Assembly: GCA_002504405.1 (NCBI GenBank)
Contig: DARO01000009.1
Location: 62,001-126,000, forward strand
Reading direction: 5' to 3'
Length of the DNA: 64,000 nucleotides
Source: Methanomassiliicoccaceae archaeon UBA71
GTDB taxonomy: Archaea > Thermoplasmatota > Thermoplasmata > Methanomassiliicoccales > Methanomethylophilaceae
Part shown: piece after piece, positions 14,236 to 25,900 of the stretch
Layout: each line of letters begins with the position of its first letter
Numbering within the stretch: the stretch's first letter is position 1
Notes under the pieces: model-generated
What the model was told of the DNA's origin: nothing
The model's input: the letters and a program-made list of their open reading frames with translations, nothing else
Database searches by the model: none
Translations under genes and position numbers: made by a program

Positions 14236-15706
14236 GCAGGGTGTTCATAGCATCGCGGTACTTGTCTCCCTGCGCCTCGATGACGTTCCTTGCGAAGGGG
14301 ACAAGGTACTCGGCGAAGTCCTTCTCGTCCGCGGACAGTTTAACCGGTGCGTCCATGCCAGCAGCCATGGCGAAAGCCGCGGCAACGACCCTGTGCTTCC
14401 CGTCCTTGAGAGGGGTCTTCGAGATCGTGTCCAGGATCATGTTCCCTCCTCCGACCTTAGCTGCCTTGGCGAGCTTGTCGGCGAGGGAGGTTATCGGGCC
14501 CGGCTTCTTGAATTCGGGCAGCGACGCGACCACATCAGCGGAGACGAATATGCTGTACGCTGACGACAGCACAGTCATGGGCTGGCTCTTCGACATGTCT
14601 CCCATTGCGTCCGCGGTCTTGCGGTCGGTATGGGCGGCTATGAGGTCCTTCCAGTCCGTTTCCCAGAGCACGGTATAGGCTTCGGAAAGCTTGTTGGTCT
14701 TCAGCACCACGGCCCTGGAGTTCTCCGACAGGAACCTCTTCAGCGATTCGCGCTCCCTTTCCTCGCCAGCGAGGTCGGCGATGAACGCGTCCAGATCGGA
14801 CCCGTAGTTCCTGGTGCCGATGATGTATGTGGCTTTGTCCCCTCCCTTGAGGCTCCCGAGCCTGGACCTCTTGACGGAGGAGATCAGGGCGGCGTCGGTC
14901 ACCTTGCCGATCATGTACTCCTTGAGCCTGTCGCCGGTTATGGGCTCCAGGTCGCTCTCCCCCGCGGAGTGGTACTTGTGTCTAACCGAGACCGTTATGT
15001 CGTCCATTGGATCCACGGCGGCCAGTCTCGAGACGATGTACATCAGGGTGCTGACGTCCTTGGCGCATCCGTCGCATATTCTGATCGTCTCATCCAGGGA
15101 TTTGACATGTATCTCGAGCATCGCGGATGTCTCGTGTCCGCAGGAAAGCCCGTCATCAGGGAACTCATAGGGCGTCTCCCAGAACGTATCGTACAGATAG
15201 TCCTCGGGCATGTTGGGCACGTCCGAGCACACAAGATCCTCCCCGAATGAGTAGAGGTGCAGCTTGTTCTTCTTGACGATGCCGTTGTAGAGGAGCAGCC
15301 TCTTGCGTGGATCGTCGTAATACTGGCATCCTATGAGGTACGGGGCGCCGACAGTCCCGCGAACCGCATAGGAGACCTTCTCGCCGCCCAGCATTCCGCT
15401 GGCGAGCAGGGGGATCGAACCCTCTGCGGCGAGGGAAACCGTTCCCGCGTAAGCGCGGACGACGTCGTCTCCCCCGAGCCTCGATGCCTCCTTGATCAGG
15501 GCGTCCTTGTTGAGCTTGATCTTCTGCAGAGAGTCGATGCTTTTGAACGTCTTGTCAAACGCGCATTTCCTGCAGTTTCCGGCGCATTGCGGTCTGAGGA
15601 TACCGGGATTATCGGCGAGAGTCCTGGAACGATCCAATAGATCGTCCTCCAGCCTCTTGGAAGAATGCTTTACCCCTCTCATTCTCAGACGTTTCTTGCC
15701 GGCCAT
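14204..15706 (-). CDS. Conserved-looking protein of unknown function with clustered cysteines
   Basis: 500 residues, soluble. A basic N-terminus (MAGKKRLRMRG) is followed by CAGNCRKC (C-x3-C-x2-C, about residue 41) and, near 195-220, CGH plus CDGC. The spacing of the first motif equals the radical SAM loop, but no SAM-barrel features follow, so an Fe-S or zinc site is more likely. The middle contains basic-acidic segments (SVKRSRLGSLKGGDKAT, EERERESLKRFL) and the C-terminus a helical region (LVPFARNVIEAQGDKY). It has its own promoter and lies 182 nt downstream of the SPFH operon. I do not recognise the family; the methionine start at 15706 fits a leaderless mRNA. Confidence 0.7.
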   Translation of the reverse strand: MAGKKRLRMRGVKHSSKRLEDDLLDRSRTLADNPGILRPQCAGNCRKCAFDKTFKSIDSLQKIKLNKDALIKEASRLGGDDVVRAYAGTVSLAAEGSIPLLASGMLGGEKVSYAVRGTVGAPYLIGCQYYDDPRKRLLLYNGIVKKNKLHLYSFGEDLVCSDVPNMPEDYLYDTFWETPYEFPDDGLSCGHETSAMLEIHVKSLDETIRICDGCAKDVSTLMYIVSRLAAVDPMDDITVSVRHKYHSAGESDLEPITGDRLKEYMIGKVTDAALISSVKRSRLGSLKGGDKATYIIGTRNYGSDLDAFIADLAGEERERESLKRFLSENSRAVVLKTNKLSEAYTVLWETDWKDLIAAHTDRKTADAMGDMSKSQPMTVLSSAYSIFVSADVVASLPEFKKPGPITSLADKLAKAAKVGGGNMILDTISKTPLKDGKHRVVAAAFAMAAGMDAPVKLSADEKDFAEYLVPFARNVIEAQGDKYRDAMNTLLTASSANEKV

Positions 15707-15730
15707 GGATTCCAGATAGTCAAACGCTCC

Positions 15731-15740
15731 ATTAATAGAT
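15731..15740 (-). promoter_or_regulatory. TATA-like box of the 500-residue unknown protein
   Basis: Minus-strand ATCTATTAAT centred about 29 nt from the ATG at 15706. Confidence 0.5.
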
Positions 15741-15862
15741 GCGCGTTGCGTCCTCTGATATTGAGCATGCGATGCGAGGTCTCCGATCTTATCCGTCTAT
15801 CGAACAACAGGCCGTGTTCCTGGATGCCTGCGGAGTTGTAGATGGTGGGAGAAGGGGTGGTT

Positions 15863-15878
15863 CCGGCCTTGCGGCCGG
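15863..15878 (-). terminator. Hairpin after the SPFH operon
   Basis: CCGGCC-GCAA-GGCCGG on the minus strand, 9 nt after the SPFH gene stop, with a GNRA-type tetraloop; no T run follows, so its role as a terminator is inferred. Confidence 0.5.
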
Positions 15879-15887
15879 TAATCGGTT

Positions 15888-17003
15888 TCACTGCAGCTGC
15901 TCGGAGCAGTATGGGCAGAACTTCGGGGTCTTGGGGAGCCCGGAGATGTCCTGCCCGCAATAGGGGCAGTTGCTGAACTTCTTCGTCTGCGGGGCCTGGG
16001 ACGTGAACGGGTCTGCGGCGGTCGAAGGCTGCGCAGGGGCGGGGGCCGGCTGGGCCTGCTGCTGCATCTGCATCTGAGGCGACGGCTTCCCGCATCCGTT
16101 GCAGTACCTGTAGGGATAGGGGTTCGGAGCACCGCAGTAGGGGCACATGGTCTGGGGCGCCTGCTGCTGCATGCCTCCCTGGACCCCCTGGAGCGGCTGC
16201 TGCTGGAGCTGCTGGTACATCTGCGGGAACAGGAGCATTCCGGTCCCCATCGCCGCGCCGCCGTCCGAGTTGCCGATGGCGTCCGCCATCCTGTCCATGA
16301 CCTCGTACCTCTTGAACGCCTCTCCGCTGGCGGATGTGAACTGGAGGTACTCGAACACCTTCTTCTGGTCCTCATCCGTGGTCCTGACCTCGGCGATCTT
16401 CAGGGACAGGAGCTCTATACCCCTCTGCTGGAAGTACTGCTCCACGAGCACCTTGGTGGTAGTGGACGCCTTCTCCAGGTTGTTGAGCACGTCCATGTAG
16501 TACTGCTTCGTGAGCTGCTGGGTCACCTGCTCGTTGATGAACGCCTTCATGAAGGTGTTGACATCCCCGGTCGTGTAGCTCTTCAGCCCGCCCAGCACCT
16601 GCGTGTAGAACACGGGCACGTCGCTCACCCTGAACTGGTAGTCCCCGTTGCTCATCAAGGTAATCGGGACCTCGTACCCCGGGGCGGCCTTGATCATCCC
16701 GCGGATGCCCCATCTGCCGTTGAACATCTTCAGCGACACGAAGATGATCTGGACCTTGAACGGGGTCTCCTTGAACCCAAGGGCCAGGTTGTACAGCTTG
16801 GTCAGCCAGGGGATGTTGCTGCTGGTGATCATGTGCCTTCCCGGCTCCAGGACCCCTGTGAGCTGCCCGTCCCTGGCGAATATCGCCACCGCATGCTCCG
16901 GGACGGTCACGGAGGTGAGCGTCCTGAGGTCGTCGTGCTCGTACGCGTATATGATGTCGTCAGGACCCTGGGAGTCCCACGTCACAACGTTAGTCTTGCC
17001 CAT
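15888..17003 (-). CDS. SPFH (band 7) protein with two C-terminal zinc ribbons
   Basis: 371 residues. The N-terminal two thirds (about 1-245) is an SPFH domain of the 'virion core'/YdjI-like type: VTVPEHAVAIFARDGQL, LEPGRHMITSSN, GDYQFRVSDVPVFYTQVLGG, a helix-rich YYMDVLNNLEKAS and GIELLSLKIAEV. A Gln/Met-rich linker leads to zinc ribbon 1 (CPYCGAP...YCNGCGK, about 291-310) and ribbon 2 (CPYCGQD...FCPYCSEQ, about 347-369), separated by a Gln-Pro-Ala stretch. SPFH proteins oligomerise into cages on membranes. It is the last gene of a five-gene operon, 4 nt after the coiled-coil gene. Function unknown; Bacillus ydjFGHI is the nearest analogy I can offer. Confidence 0.85.
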   Translation of the reverse strand: MGKTNVVTWDSQGPDDIIYAYEHDDLRTLTSVTVPEHAVAIFARDGQLTGVLEPGRHMITSSNIPWLTKLYNLALGFKETPFKVQIIFVSLKMFNGRWGIRGMIKAAPGYEVPITLMSNGDYQFRVSDVPVFYTQVLGGLKSYTTGDVNTFMKAFINEQVTQQLTKQYYMDVLNNLEKASTTTKVLVEQYFQQRGIELLSLKIAEVRTTDEDQKKVFEYLQFTSASGEAFKRYEVMDRMADAIGNSDGGAAMGTGMLLFPQMYQQLQQQPLQGVQGGMQQQAPQTMCPYCGAPNPYPYRYCNGCGKPSPQMQMQQQAQPAPAPAQPSTAADPFTSQAPQTKKFSNCPYCGQDISGLPKTPKFCPYCSEQLQ

Positions 17004-17007
17004 TCAA

Positions 17008-17544
17008 TCATTCCTCCTTCCCGCCGAAGCCTTTCATTATGGTCTCCCTCTGGTTGTAGTCCTCCATCATGGAGTCCACCCCCCTCTCCAGGTTGCGGAT
17101 CTCCGCCCTGAGCTCGGAACCCGAGTCCACGCTCTGAAGCAGGTCCGACGTCCCCTGCCTGAGGAGCTTGATGTCGTCTATGAGCTTCGCGTCCCATCTG
17201 ACGAGGGCGTCGAGGTCGTCCTCCAGGATCTTGACGGCATCGTGGAACCCGGAGTAGCCGTTCACAGCCTTCTTGATCGATATGTCGTACCTGTCGACCT
17301 TCGTCCGGATCCTCTCGAGGTCCATCATCAGCTCCGGCTGGGAGGCCAGCTCCCTCTGTATCGTCGCCAGGTCTGCCTTGGTTCCCTGTATGGCGCGGGA
17401 GAGCTCCTGCCTCACGGCCCTGTCCTCCTCCCTGCGGAGGTTCTTCTCCTTGTATCCCTTGTATATCGGGATGTAGAGGGCTATCCTCTCGGTGAGGGAC
17501 AGCTCGTCCTTCATCTCCTTCTTCACAGTCTCGTCGAGAGTCAT
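17008..17544 (-). CDS. Helical/coiled-coil protein of the SPFH operon
   Basis: 178 residues, almost entirely predicted helix and highly charged, without cysteine or membrane segment. A short conserved-looking N-terminal motif, IPIYKGYKEKNLRREEDRAV (about 25-44), precedes heptad-like repeats (LATIQRELASQPELMMDLER, LRQGTSDLLQSVDSGSELR). The size and helical content resemble membrane-remodelling coiled-coil proteins such as PspA/Snf7, but I see no diagnostic signature, so this is analogy only. It sits 3 nt after the membrane-protein gene and 4 nt before the SPFH gene, which suggests a stoichiometric partner. Confidence 0.8.
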   Translation of the reverse strand: MTLDETVKKEMKDELSLTERIALYIPIYKGYKEKNLRREEDRAVRQELSRAIQGTKADLATIQRELASQPELMMDLERIRTKVDRYDISIKKAVNGYSGFHDAVKILEDDLDALVRWDAKLIDDIKLLRQGTSDLLQSVDSGSELRAEIRNLERGVDSMMEDYNQRETIMKGFGGKEE

Positions 17545-17547
17545 CTC

Positions 17548-17937
17548 TCACACATCCTTGTTCTTGAGCGCTAGCAGTATTCCGACGATCGCGACTACCA
17601 CGATGAGCACCGCGACGGTGATCAGCACGTCTCCGGAGAAGCTGTATGCGAACATGGCGAGCCCCACTCCTGCGAGAACGGCTCCGCCGGCCATGGTGGC
17701 GTCGGCAGCGGAGGGGCCGAAGTTGTCCTCCCCGCCCTTCTTCGCGAAGCTCGCGACGGCCATGTACGCGCCGTAGAATACCAGGATGGCCGCCAGCACA
17801 TCGATCAGGTCGCCGGTGACCACGTACAGTATAATGCCCACTGCGATAGCCAGCAGGAGCACGCCCGCCGAGATCGCGTTCCACGTCCTCGGCTTCAGTC
17901 CTTTAGATTCCTCTGTCGTTTCCATCCCTCCGTTCAT
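17548..17937 (-). CDS. Four-helix membrane protein of the SPFH operon
   Basis: 129 residues. Four hydrophobic segments: AISAGVLLLAIAVGIILYVV, LIDVLAAILVFYGAYMAVAS, MAGGAVLAGVGLAMFAYSF and VLITVAVLIVVVAIVGILLA, with short loops and a soluble N-terminus. The ATG at 17937 overlaps the stop of the zinc-ribbon gene (ATGA), so translation is probably coupled. It likely provides the membrane anchor for the SPFH/coiled-coil partners encoded next; this is inferred from neighbourhood only. Confidence 0.82.
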   Translation of the reverse strand: MNGGMETTEESKGLKPRTWNAISAGVLLLAIAVGIILYVVTGDLIDVLAAILVFYGAYMAVASFAKKGGEDNFGPSAADATMAGGAVLAGVGLAMFAYSFSGDVLITVAVLIVVVAIVGILLALKNKDV

Positions 17938-19478
17938 ATCCTCAGCGTGTTCTGGATCTTCAGCCCCCTCATCATGGCAGGGGTGAGGTTCCCGAATTCC
18001 TTGGGGAGGACGATCCCGTCGGCGCCGTCGCCGCACGGGACGAATATGAGCCTCTTCACGCTGGGCTTGCTGAGCTTGAGCTTGGAGTGCGTTTTCGAGC
18101 ATAGCTCCAGGTAGTACTCCACCAACCTGGTCGCCTCGGCCTGTGTGCTGAGGGGTATGACGATCTCCCTCGACCCCGGGCTGTTGGGTGCGGCGGAGTC
18201 CGCCAGCCTGCCTATGCCCGCGCCACCGCTTATGCTGTCCTCTCTCCCCTTCATCCTGTCGATGATGGAGCTCTCGGGGGCGGCCGAGAATATGTCGGTG
18301 ACGCCCGCGCGCGGGTTGCCGAGTGCCTCCGCGCTCACCGTGAATGTGGCGGGTATGAGCAGATCCTCGGAGACCTCCACGGCCTTCTTGGAGAACAGGG
18401 ATCCGGTGGTGAAGCTGTACCTCAGGTCGACGTCCCAGAACGGGAACAGTATCTCGCCCGATCCCGGGCATATCGGCAGGGTGCCGCCGTTCCTGGCCGA
18501 GACGATTTCCTCCACGAACCCGAAGAGGTCGAAGGTCCTCTCGTCGCGTTCCAGGGTGGTGCGCCACCGGGGGTCGTTCGGGTAGCTTACGGAGGAGATC
18601 TTGTTGATGAGCTCCAGGGACTTCAGCGGGTCCTTCGTCATCCCGCTGGACACCATGTCGGTCACGTTCTTCAGCGTCCTGCACTGCGTTATCTCCAGAT
18701 CCACGGCGCGGATCATCATGGCGAGCTTCGGGCTGGACAGGATCGCCTTCTTGGCGTCCTCAAGCTGGTTGACCGCGGATTCGGCCTTCATCGAGCATCC
18801 GAGGGCGTCGCCGTTGAGGATCATGTCCGAGGCCAGGCAGACCTCCGACAGCGCGTTTAGGCGGGATGCGAGGGGTTCGTAGCCCTTGCATCTGCCTATG
18901 GCGTCCGCCGATTCTCTGAAGTTGGTTGCCATCAGCGCGAAGCGTCCTGGGGTGGTGTCCGTCAGGAGCTTCGAGTTGTTCACGATGAGGGCGTATGCGT
19001 TGGATAGGTTCTCCCCGTCTTTCACCGACTCCTTGTTGACGCCGTCCACCGCCAGGGGCTCTATGCTCTTCAGCTTGGCGTTGAATTCGAATGCCTGGGT
19101 GGACGTGTGCTGCGGAACCGCGGGCTCGCCCTTGGAGAACGGCAGGACGATCAGGGGCGAGGACATCACCGCGTTCAGCGCGAACCTGTATTCGTTCATC
19201 TCCACGTCCAGCACCGGCTTGATGTTGGTCATGTAGATGTTGTGCCTGGCTATGGGGTCGACGTTCTCCGTCTGGGACAGTGAGAACCCTCCGGGGATCG
19301 CCTTCCCGATCCATGATTTGATCTGGGCCATCATCTGGTCCATGTAGGCTTTCGCATCGACCCTCTGCTGGGTCGTCCCGCAGCTCGGGCACGTGACGTA
19401 CGGCGAGTCGGATTCCACATCCTTGCGGTCCAATGGCGCCCCGCAGTACTTGCAGCGGAGCTCGATCATGTCATCCAT
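17934..19478 (-). CDS. Zinc-ribbon protein of unknown function, SPFH operon
   Basis: 514 residues. An N-terminal zinc ribbon (CKYCGAP...CPSCGT, residues 9-36) precedes a soluble body with no membrane segment. Recognisable blocks are PVLDVEMNEYRFALNAVMSS, PICPGSGEILFPFWDVDLRY and a C-terminal REIVIPLSTQAEATRLVEYY followed by RLIFVPCGDG. The last block resembles a beta-sheet motif seen in zinc-ribbon partners of SPFH proteins, but I cannot name the family. It starts 1 nt after the TPR/zinc gene and overlaps the membrane-protein gene by 4 nt. Confidence 0.82.
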   Translation of the reverse strand: MDDMIELRCKYCGAPLDRKDVESDSPYVTCPSCGTTQQRVDAKAYMDQMMAQIKSWIGKAIPGGFSLSQTENVDPIARHNIYMTNIKPVLDVEMNEYRFALNAVMSSPLIVLPFSKGEPAVPQHTSTQAFEFNAKLKSIEPLAVDGVNKESVKDGENLSNAYALIVNNSKLLTDTTPGRFALMATNFRESADAIGRCKGYEPLASRLNALSEVCLASDMILNGDALGCSMKAESAVNQLEDAKKAILSSPKLAMMIRAVDLEITQCRTLKNVTDMVSSGMTKDPLKSLELINKISSVSYPNDPRWRTTLERDERTFDLFGFVEEIVSARNGGTLPICPGSGEILFPFWDVDLRYSFTTGSLFSKKAVEVSEDLLIPATFTVSAEALGNPRAGVTDIFSAAPESSIIDRMKGREDSISGGAGIGRLADSAAPNSPGSREIVIPLSTQAEATRLVEYYLELCSKTHSKLKLSKPSVKRLIFVPCGDGADGIVLPKEFGNLTPAMMRGLKIQNTLRI

Positions 19479-19479
19479 C

Positions 19480-20412
19480 TTATCTACTCATCCTGGCGAA
19501 TGTGATCTGGCTCTGAAGCGCCGCTATCTCCGCCTGAAGACGCGCCTCCATCGCCCGCATCTCCCTCATGGCCACGTCGTGGTACCCCTTGGCTATGTCG
19601 TCCGCGCGGTTGGATACCGCAGTGTAGCAGGCGCGGCAGATGTAGATGTGGGCGCCGGACGGGTCCATGGACTTGACCGCCTTGTCAGGGTTGTCGTCCA
19701 GCGCGGGGGATATGTCGGCAGGTGCCGAGAAGAAGTGGATCCCGGCGCCGGTGGCAATCCTCCCGCATATCCAGCAGGTGCATGTGGTGGAGTAGTCCTT
19801 GGATCTGGCGAGGTTGTCGTCTCCGGATTCCCCGCACTGCTGGTGGTACCCCATGGCGATCTGCTCGTACTCAGCCGCCTGGGCGGGGTTGTCCCACACG
19901 ACCGCGGCCGATAGGCACTCGTAGGACATGGCCATGAGCTTGAAGAATTCGGTGTTCCCGGTCACGGAGGTATTGTTCCTGAACAGCTCCATGACGATCA
20001 TGTGCTTGTCCCCCTTCTTGGACTGGAATTCCTGCGCCAGGGTCTGAAGCAGCTCGCTCTTCTTCTTGAGCTGGTCGCTTCCTCCGCTTATGGCCTTCGC
20101 CTCAATCAGTTTGATAGTGAGATCGCACTCGGTCATAAGGTCGTCGCGATCTATCCTGGTAATGCCGAACTCGAAATCGGGCGTTGAGAGGAGCTTGAGC
20201 TTCTCGAGGAGGTTCCTGTATGCATCGGCGCTGCCCATCCTGTCCTTAAGGTCGATCAGTGCGACCTTGACCGCGGCGGAATCGTCGTCCCCGCCTTCCT
20301 TGTCAATGGACTTCTGGAGGTAGTCGCGGGCTTTGGCATACTCGCCGCGCTTGATGAGCTCCTTGCCCTCGTCGTATAGTTCGTCTCCGCTTTTGAAGAG
20401 CTTGAACACCAT
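19480..20412 (-). CDS. TPR and zinc-site protein, first gene of the SPFH operon
   Basis: 310 residues. The N-terminus (LYDEGKELIKRGEYAKARDY onwards, about 10-75) is a tetratricopeptide-like helical pair. A zinc site is formed by CTCWICGR (about 212-219) and, after a 45-residue insert, CRACYT (about 260); the C-terminus is an amphipathic coiled coil (MREMRAMEARLQAEIAALQS). No signal or membrane segment. It probably acts as an adaptor in a complex with the downstream zinc-ribbon and SPFH proteins. Start chosen at 20412, about 36 nt from a TATA-like box. Confidence 0.82.
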   Translation of the reverse strand: MVFKLFKSGDELYDEGKELIKRGEYAKARDYLQKSIDKEGGDDDSAAVKVALIDLKDRMGSADAYRNLLEKLKLLSTPDFEFGITRIDRDDLMTECDLTIKLIEAKAISGGSDQLKKKSELLQTLAQEFQSKKGDKHMIVMELFRNNTSVTGNTEFFKLMAMSYECLSAAVVWDNPAQAAEYEQIAMGYHQQCGESGDDNLARSKDYSTTCTCWICGRIATGAGIHFFSAPADISPALDDNPDKAVKSMDPSGAHIYICRACYTAVSNRADDIAKGYHDVAMREMRAMEARLQAEIAALQSQITFARMSR

Positions 20413-20443
20413 GTCCCATCACTGGGTGTCTAATGGGTTCTAT

Positions 20444-20453
20444 GGTAATAAGC
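20444..20453 (-). promoter_or_regulatory. TATA-like box of the SPFH operon
   Basis: Minus-strand GCTTATTACC, centred about 36 nt before the first ATG, predicting a leader of about 10 nt. Confidence 0.4.
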
Positions 20454-20680
20454 ATGACCCGATGCTGCTCGGAGACGTTGGAACCGAAGCGACGAGCACA
20501 CCCCGCCGTTTTTTCACGTCATTACTTTAATGTAAAACGCGCCCGCACGCGCGAGGTTGTCGAAGACGGAGCGCCAATCGTATCCAAATGTACATCTTTG
20601 AATGCAAAATCGAATAAATAATAGATATTTGTCTAATCCTGTAAAAGAAATATGATTTTTTATCTCAACTTTGTAGAAAA

Positions 20681-20692
20681 CTATATAAAAGG
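20681..20692 (+). promoter_or_regulatory. TATA box of glnA-gltB
   Basis: CTATATAAAAGG, a near-ideal archaeal TATA box, centred 26-27 nt before the glnA ATG; a leaderless mRNA is predicted. Confidence 0.75.
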
Positions 20693-20712
20693 GATAAAGA
20701 CAATGCAGGTTC

Positions 20713-22899
<2,187 letters not shown>

Positions 22900-22915
22900 T
22901 CAAGGAGGTGGGGGC

Positions 22916-25900
22916 ATGGCCGCGGGTCGGGTGGGACTGTATGAGCCGGGGAACGAGCACGATGCGTGCGGGGTCGGGATGGCCGTCGACATCGGCGGCA
23001 CCCGCAGCCGTCGCATAGTCGAGTACGGGCTCCGGCTGCTGGAGAGCATGGCCCACAGGGGCGCGGAGAACGGCGACGGAAAGACCGGCGACGGCGCCGG
23101 AATCCTCGTCCAGGTCCCCCACAAATTCATTTCCAAGCTCGGGGTCCCGGTCCCGGAGGCCGGCCGCTACGGCACGGGTCTCGTGTTCCTCCCCAAGGAC
23201 CCTTCAGCCGCCGAAGGGTTCCTCGGGATGTTCAGGGACGTCTGCGCTAAGCATGCGCTGTACGTGATCGGCGTGAGGGACGTCCCGGTCGACCATTCCG
23301 TCCCGGGGCGCATGGCGCTAGACGGGGAGCCGCGCATAGTCCAGGTCTTCGTCACATCCTATGACAGCCCGGAGGTCCTGGAGCACAAGCTGTACAGGGT
23401 CCGGAAGATCGTCAGCAACGCCGTGGCGGATTCAGGGTCGCCGGGTTCCGACGATTTCTACATCTGCAGCCTATCCTCCCGTACAATGGTCTACAAAGGG
23501 ATGCTCACCCCGGAGCAGCTGGGCGCATACTATCTGGACCTCGGGGATCCCGATTTCGAGTCCGCCATCGCGATGGTCCACTCCCGTTTCAGCACCAACA
23601 CCCTTCCCGCATGGAAGCTGGCACAGCCCTTCAGGATGCTCTGCCACAACGGGGAGATAAACACGATAAGGGCAAACAGGTCTTGGATGGAGGCCCGCGA
23701 GAGCGTGATGGAGACGGACCTGATCCCGGGGCTGTCGGAGGTCTATCCCGTGATGCAGAGGGGGATGAGCGACAGCGCGACCCTGGACAACGTCTTCGAG
23801 TTCCTGACCATGGCCGGCAAGGGGATGCCCAACGCGCTATCTATCATGATCCCGGAGTCGTGGAACGACAGGAACCCGATACCGGACAGCCTCAAGGCAT
23901 ACTATGAGTACCATTCGATCCTCATGGAGCCGTGGGACGGTCCCGCGGCCGTCTTCTTCACCGACGGCACGTCTGCAGGAGGGATGCTCGACAGGAACGG
24001 GCTCCGCCCGGCCAGGTACTGCGTCACAGACGACGGGATCATGGTGATGGCGTCGGAGGCCGGTGCGATCCCCATCGATCCCGATCGCATATCCGAGACC
24101 GGCCGCCTCAGGCCGGGGAAGATGATCCTCGTAGACACCTCCGCAGGGCGCATAGTCCGCGACTCGGAGATCAAGGAGACCCTCGCCACCGCCTACCCGT
24201 ACCGCGACTGGCTGGAGAGGAACCGCCTGGACCTGGACAAGCTGTCATCGGGCAGGCAGGTCGGCCGCGAGGTCCCCGACCTCCCACGCATGCTGGCGGA
24301 GTTCGGCTATTCGGAGGAGGATGTGACCAGGGTCATGGAGCCCATGGCGTCCGCCGGGAAGGAGGCCGTCGGGTCATCCGGCTACGATGCTCCGCTGGCG
24401 GTCCTATCAGACAGGCCGCAGCTTCTGTTCAACTACTTCAGGCAGAAGTTCGCCCAGGTGACCAACCCTCCAATAGACCCGATCAGGGAGGAGCTGGTGA
24501 TGTCCACCATGGGGTACATCGGGTCTGTCCAGCAGAACATACTGGATCCCGCTCCCAGGCTGTGCAAGGTCGTCAAGGTGAGGCATCCCGTCATAACCAA
24601 CAGGGAGCTGGACCTCCTGAGGAACCTCAGGTACAGGGGGTTCAACGCCGTCACGATAGACACGACATTCCCAGCGTCCGGGGGGCCAGGCGCCCTGGAG
24701 GCGGAGATCGGCAGGCTCTGCTCCGAGGCGGATGCGGCTGTCGACTCCGGGGCCGCGTTCATAATACTGTCGGACCGCGGGGTCAGCGATTCCAGGGCGC
24801 CCATCCCCTCCCTCCTCGCCCTGTCCGCGGTGCACCAGCACCTGGTGGCCGACAAGAAGCGTCTCCGTATAGCAATCGTTGTGGAGTCCGGGGAGCCCAG
24901 GGAGGTCATGCACTTCGCCCTCCTCGTAGGATACGGCGCGAACGCCGTCAACCCGTACATGGCCCTTGCAGTGGTCCAGGACATGGTCGACTCCGGCAGG
25001 CTCAGGATCGATGCGGATACGGCGGAGGCCAACTACCTGAAGGCCACAGACAAGGGGCTGCTCAAGATAATGTCGAAGATGGGCATCGCCACGATAAGGT
25101 CGTACCGCGGATCCTGCCTGTTCGACGCCGTCGGCCTCGACAGAGGCATGATGGACGAGTACTTCGGGGGCACGCCGTCTGGGGTCGACGGCATAGGCAT
25201 GGACGACATCGCCGCGGAGTATGTCGGCATGCACCGGGCCGCCCATGCAGGGGACGGCGGTTGCCTCCCCGACAGGGGAGAGTACTCCAACAGGCGCGGA
25301 GGGGAGAGGCACAGCTGGTCTCCCGAAGCCGTCAAGGCCCTCCGTTCCGCCGTCAGGGACGGCAATCCGGACGAATATCGCAGGTTCGCTGAGCTGGAGG
25401 ACGGTGGGATGTTCTTCCTGCGCGACCTCCTAGACGTTTGCACCGGGGCACCGATCCCTCTGAGCGAGGTCGAGCCGCCGGAGTCCATCATGAAGAGGTT
25501 CGAGGCGGGTGCGATATCCTTCGGGGCCATAAGCAAGGAGGCCCACGAGACACTTGCCGAGGCCATGAACATCATCGGGTCGAAGAGCAACACCGGCGAG
25601 GGTGGCGAGGATCCCTCCAGGTTCCATCCCGGCCCGGACGGCAGGAACCTGCGTTCCGCTGTCAAGCAGGTCGCGTCGGGCAGGTTCGGCGTCACGGCGG
25701 AGTACCTGGTCAACGCCGACGAGCTGCAGATCAAGGTCGCCCAGGGTGCGAAGCCCGGCGAGGGAGGGCAGCTGATGGGGTTCAAGGTGGACAAGGTCAT
25801 CGCCGCCACCAGGCACACGATCCCTGGAATCACGCTCATCTCCCCGCCGCCGCATCATGACATCTACTCCATAGAGGACCTGAAGCAGCTCATATTCGAC

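Larger units (their letters stand above)
20413..20712. other. Divergent intergenic region between the SPFH operon and glnA
   Basis: 300 bp with no gene. It holds a minus-strand TATA-like box (20444-20453), an inverted repeat CATTA-CTT-TAATG (20519-20531) and, from about 20580 to 20700, a markedly AT-rich block ending in the glnA TATA box. I see no GGAA-N6-TTCC NrpR operator. Confidence 0.6.

Noticed and set aside
15405..15430. tRNA T-arm-like string (AGAGGGTTCGATCCCCCT on minus)
   Set aside because: It lies inside the 500-residue coding region and no acceptor, D or anticodon arms surround it.
14204..15706. Radical SAM enzyme
   Set aside because: Only the cysteine spacing fits; GGE, ribose and barrel motifs are missing.
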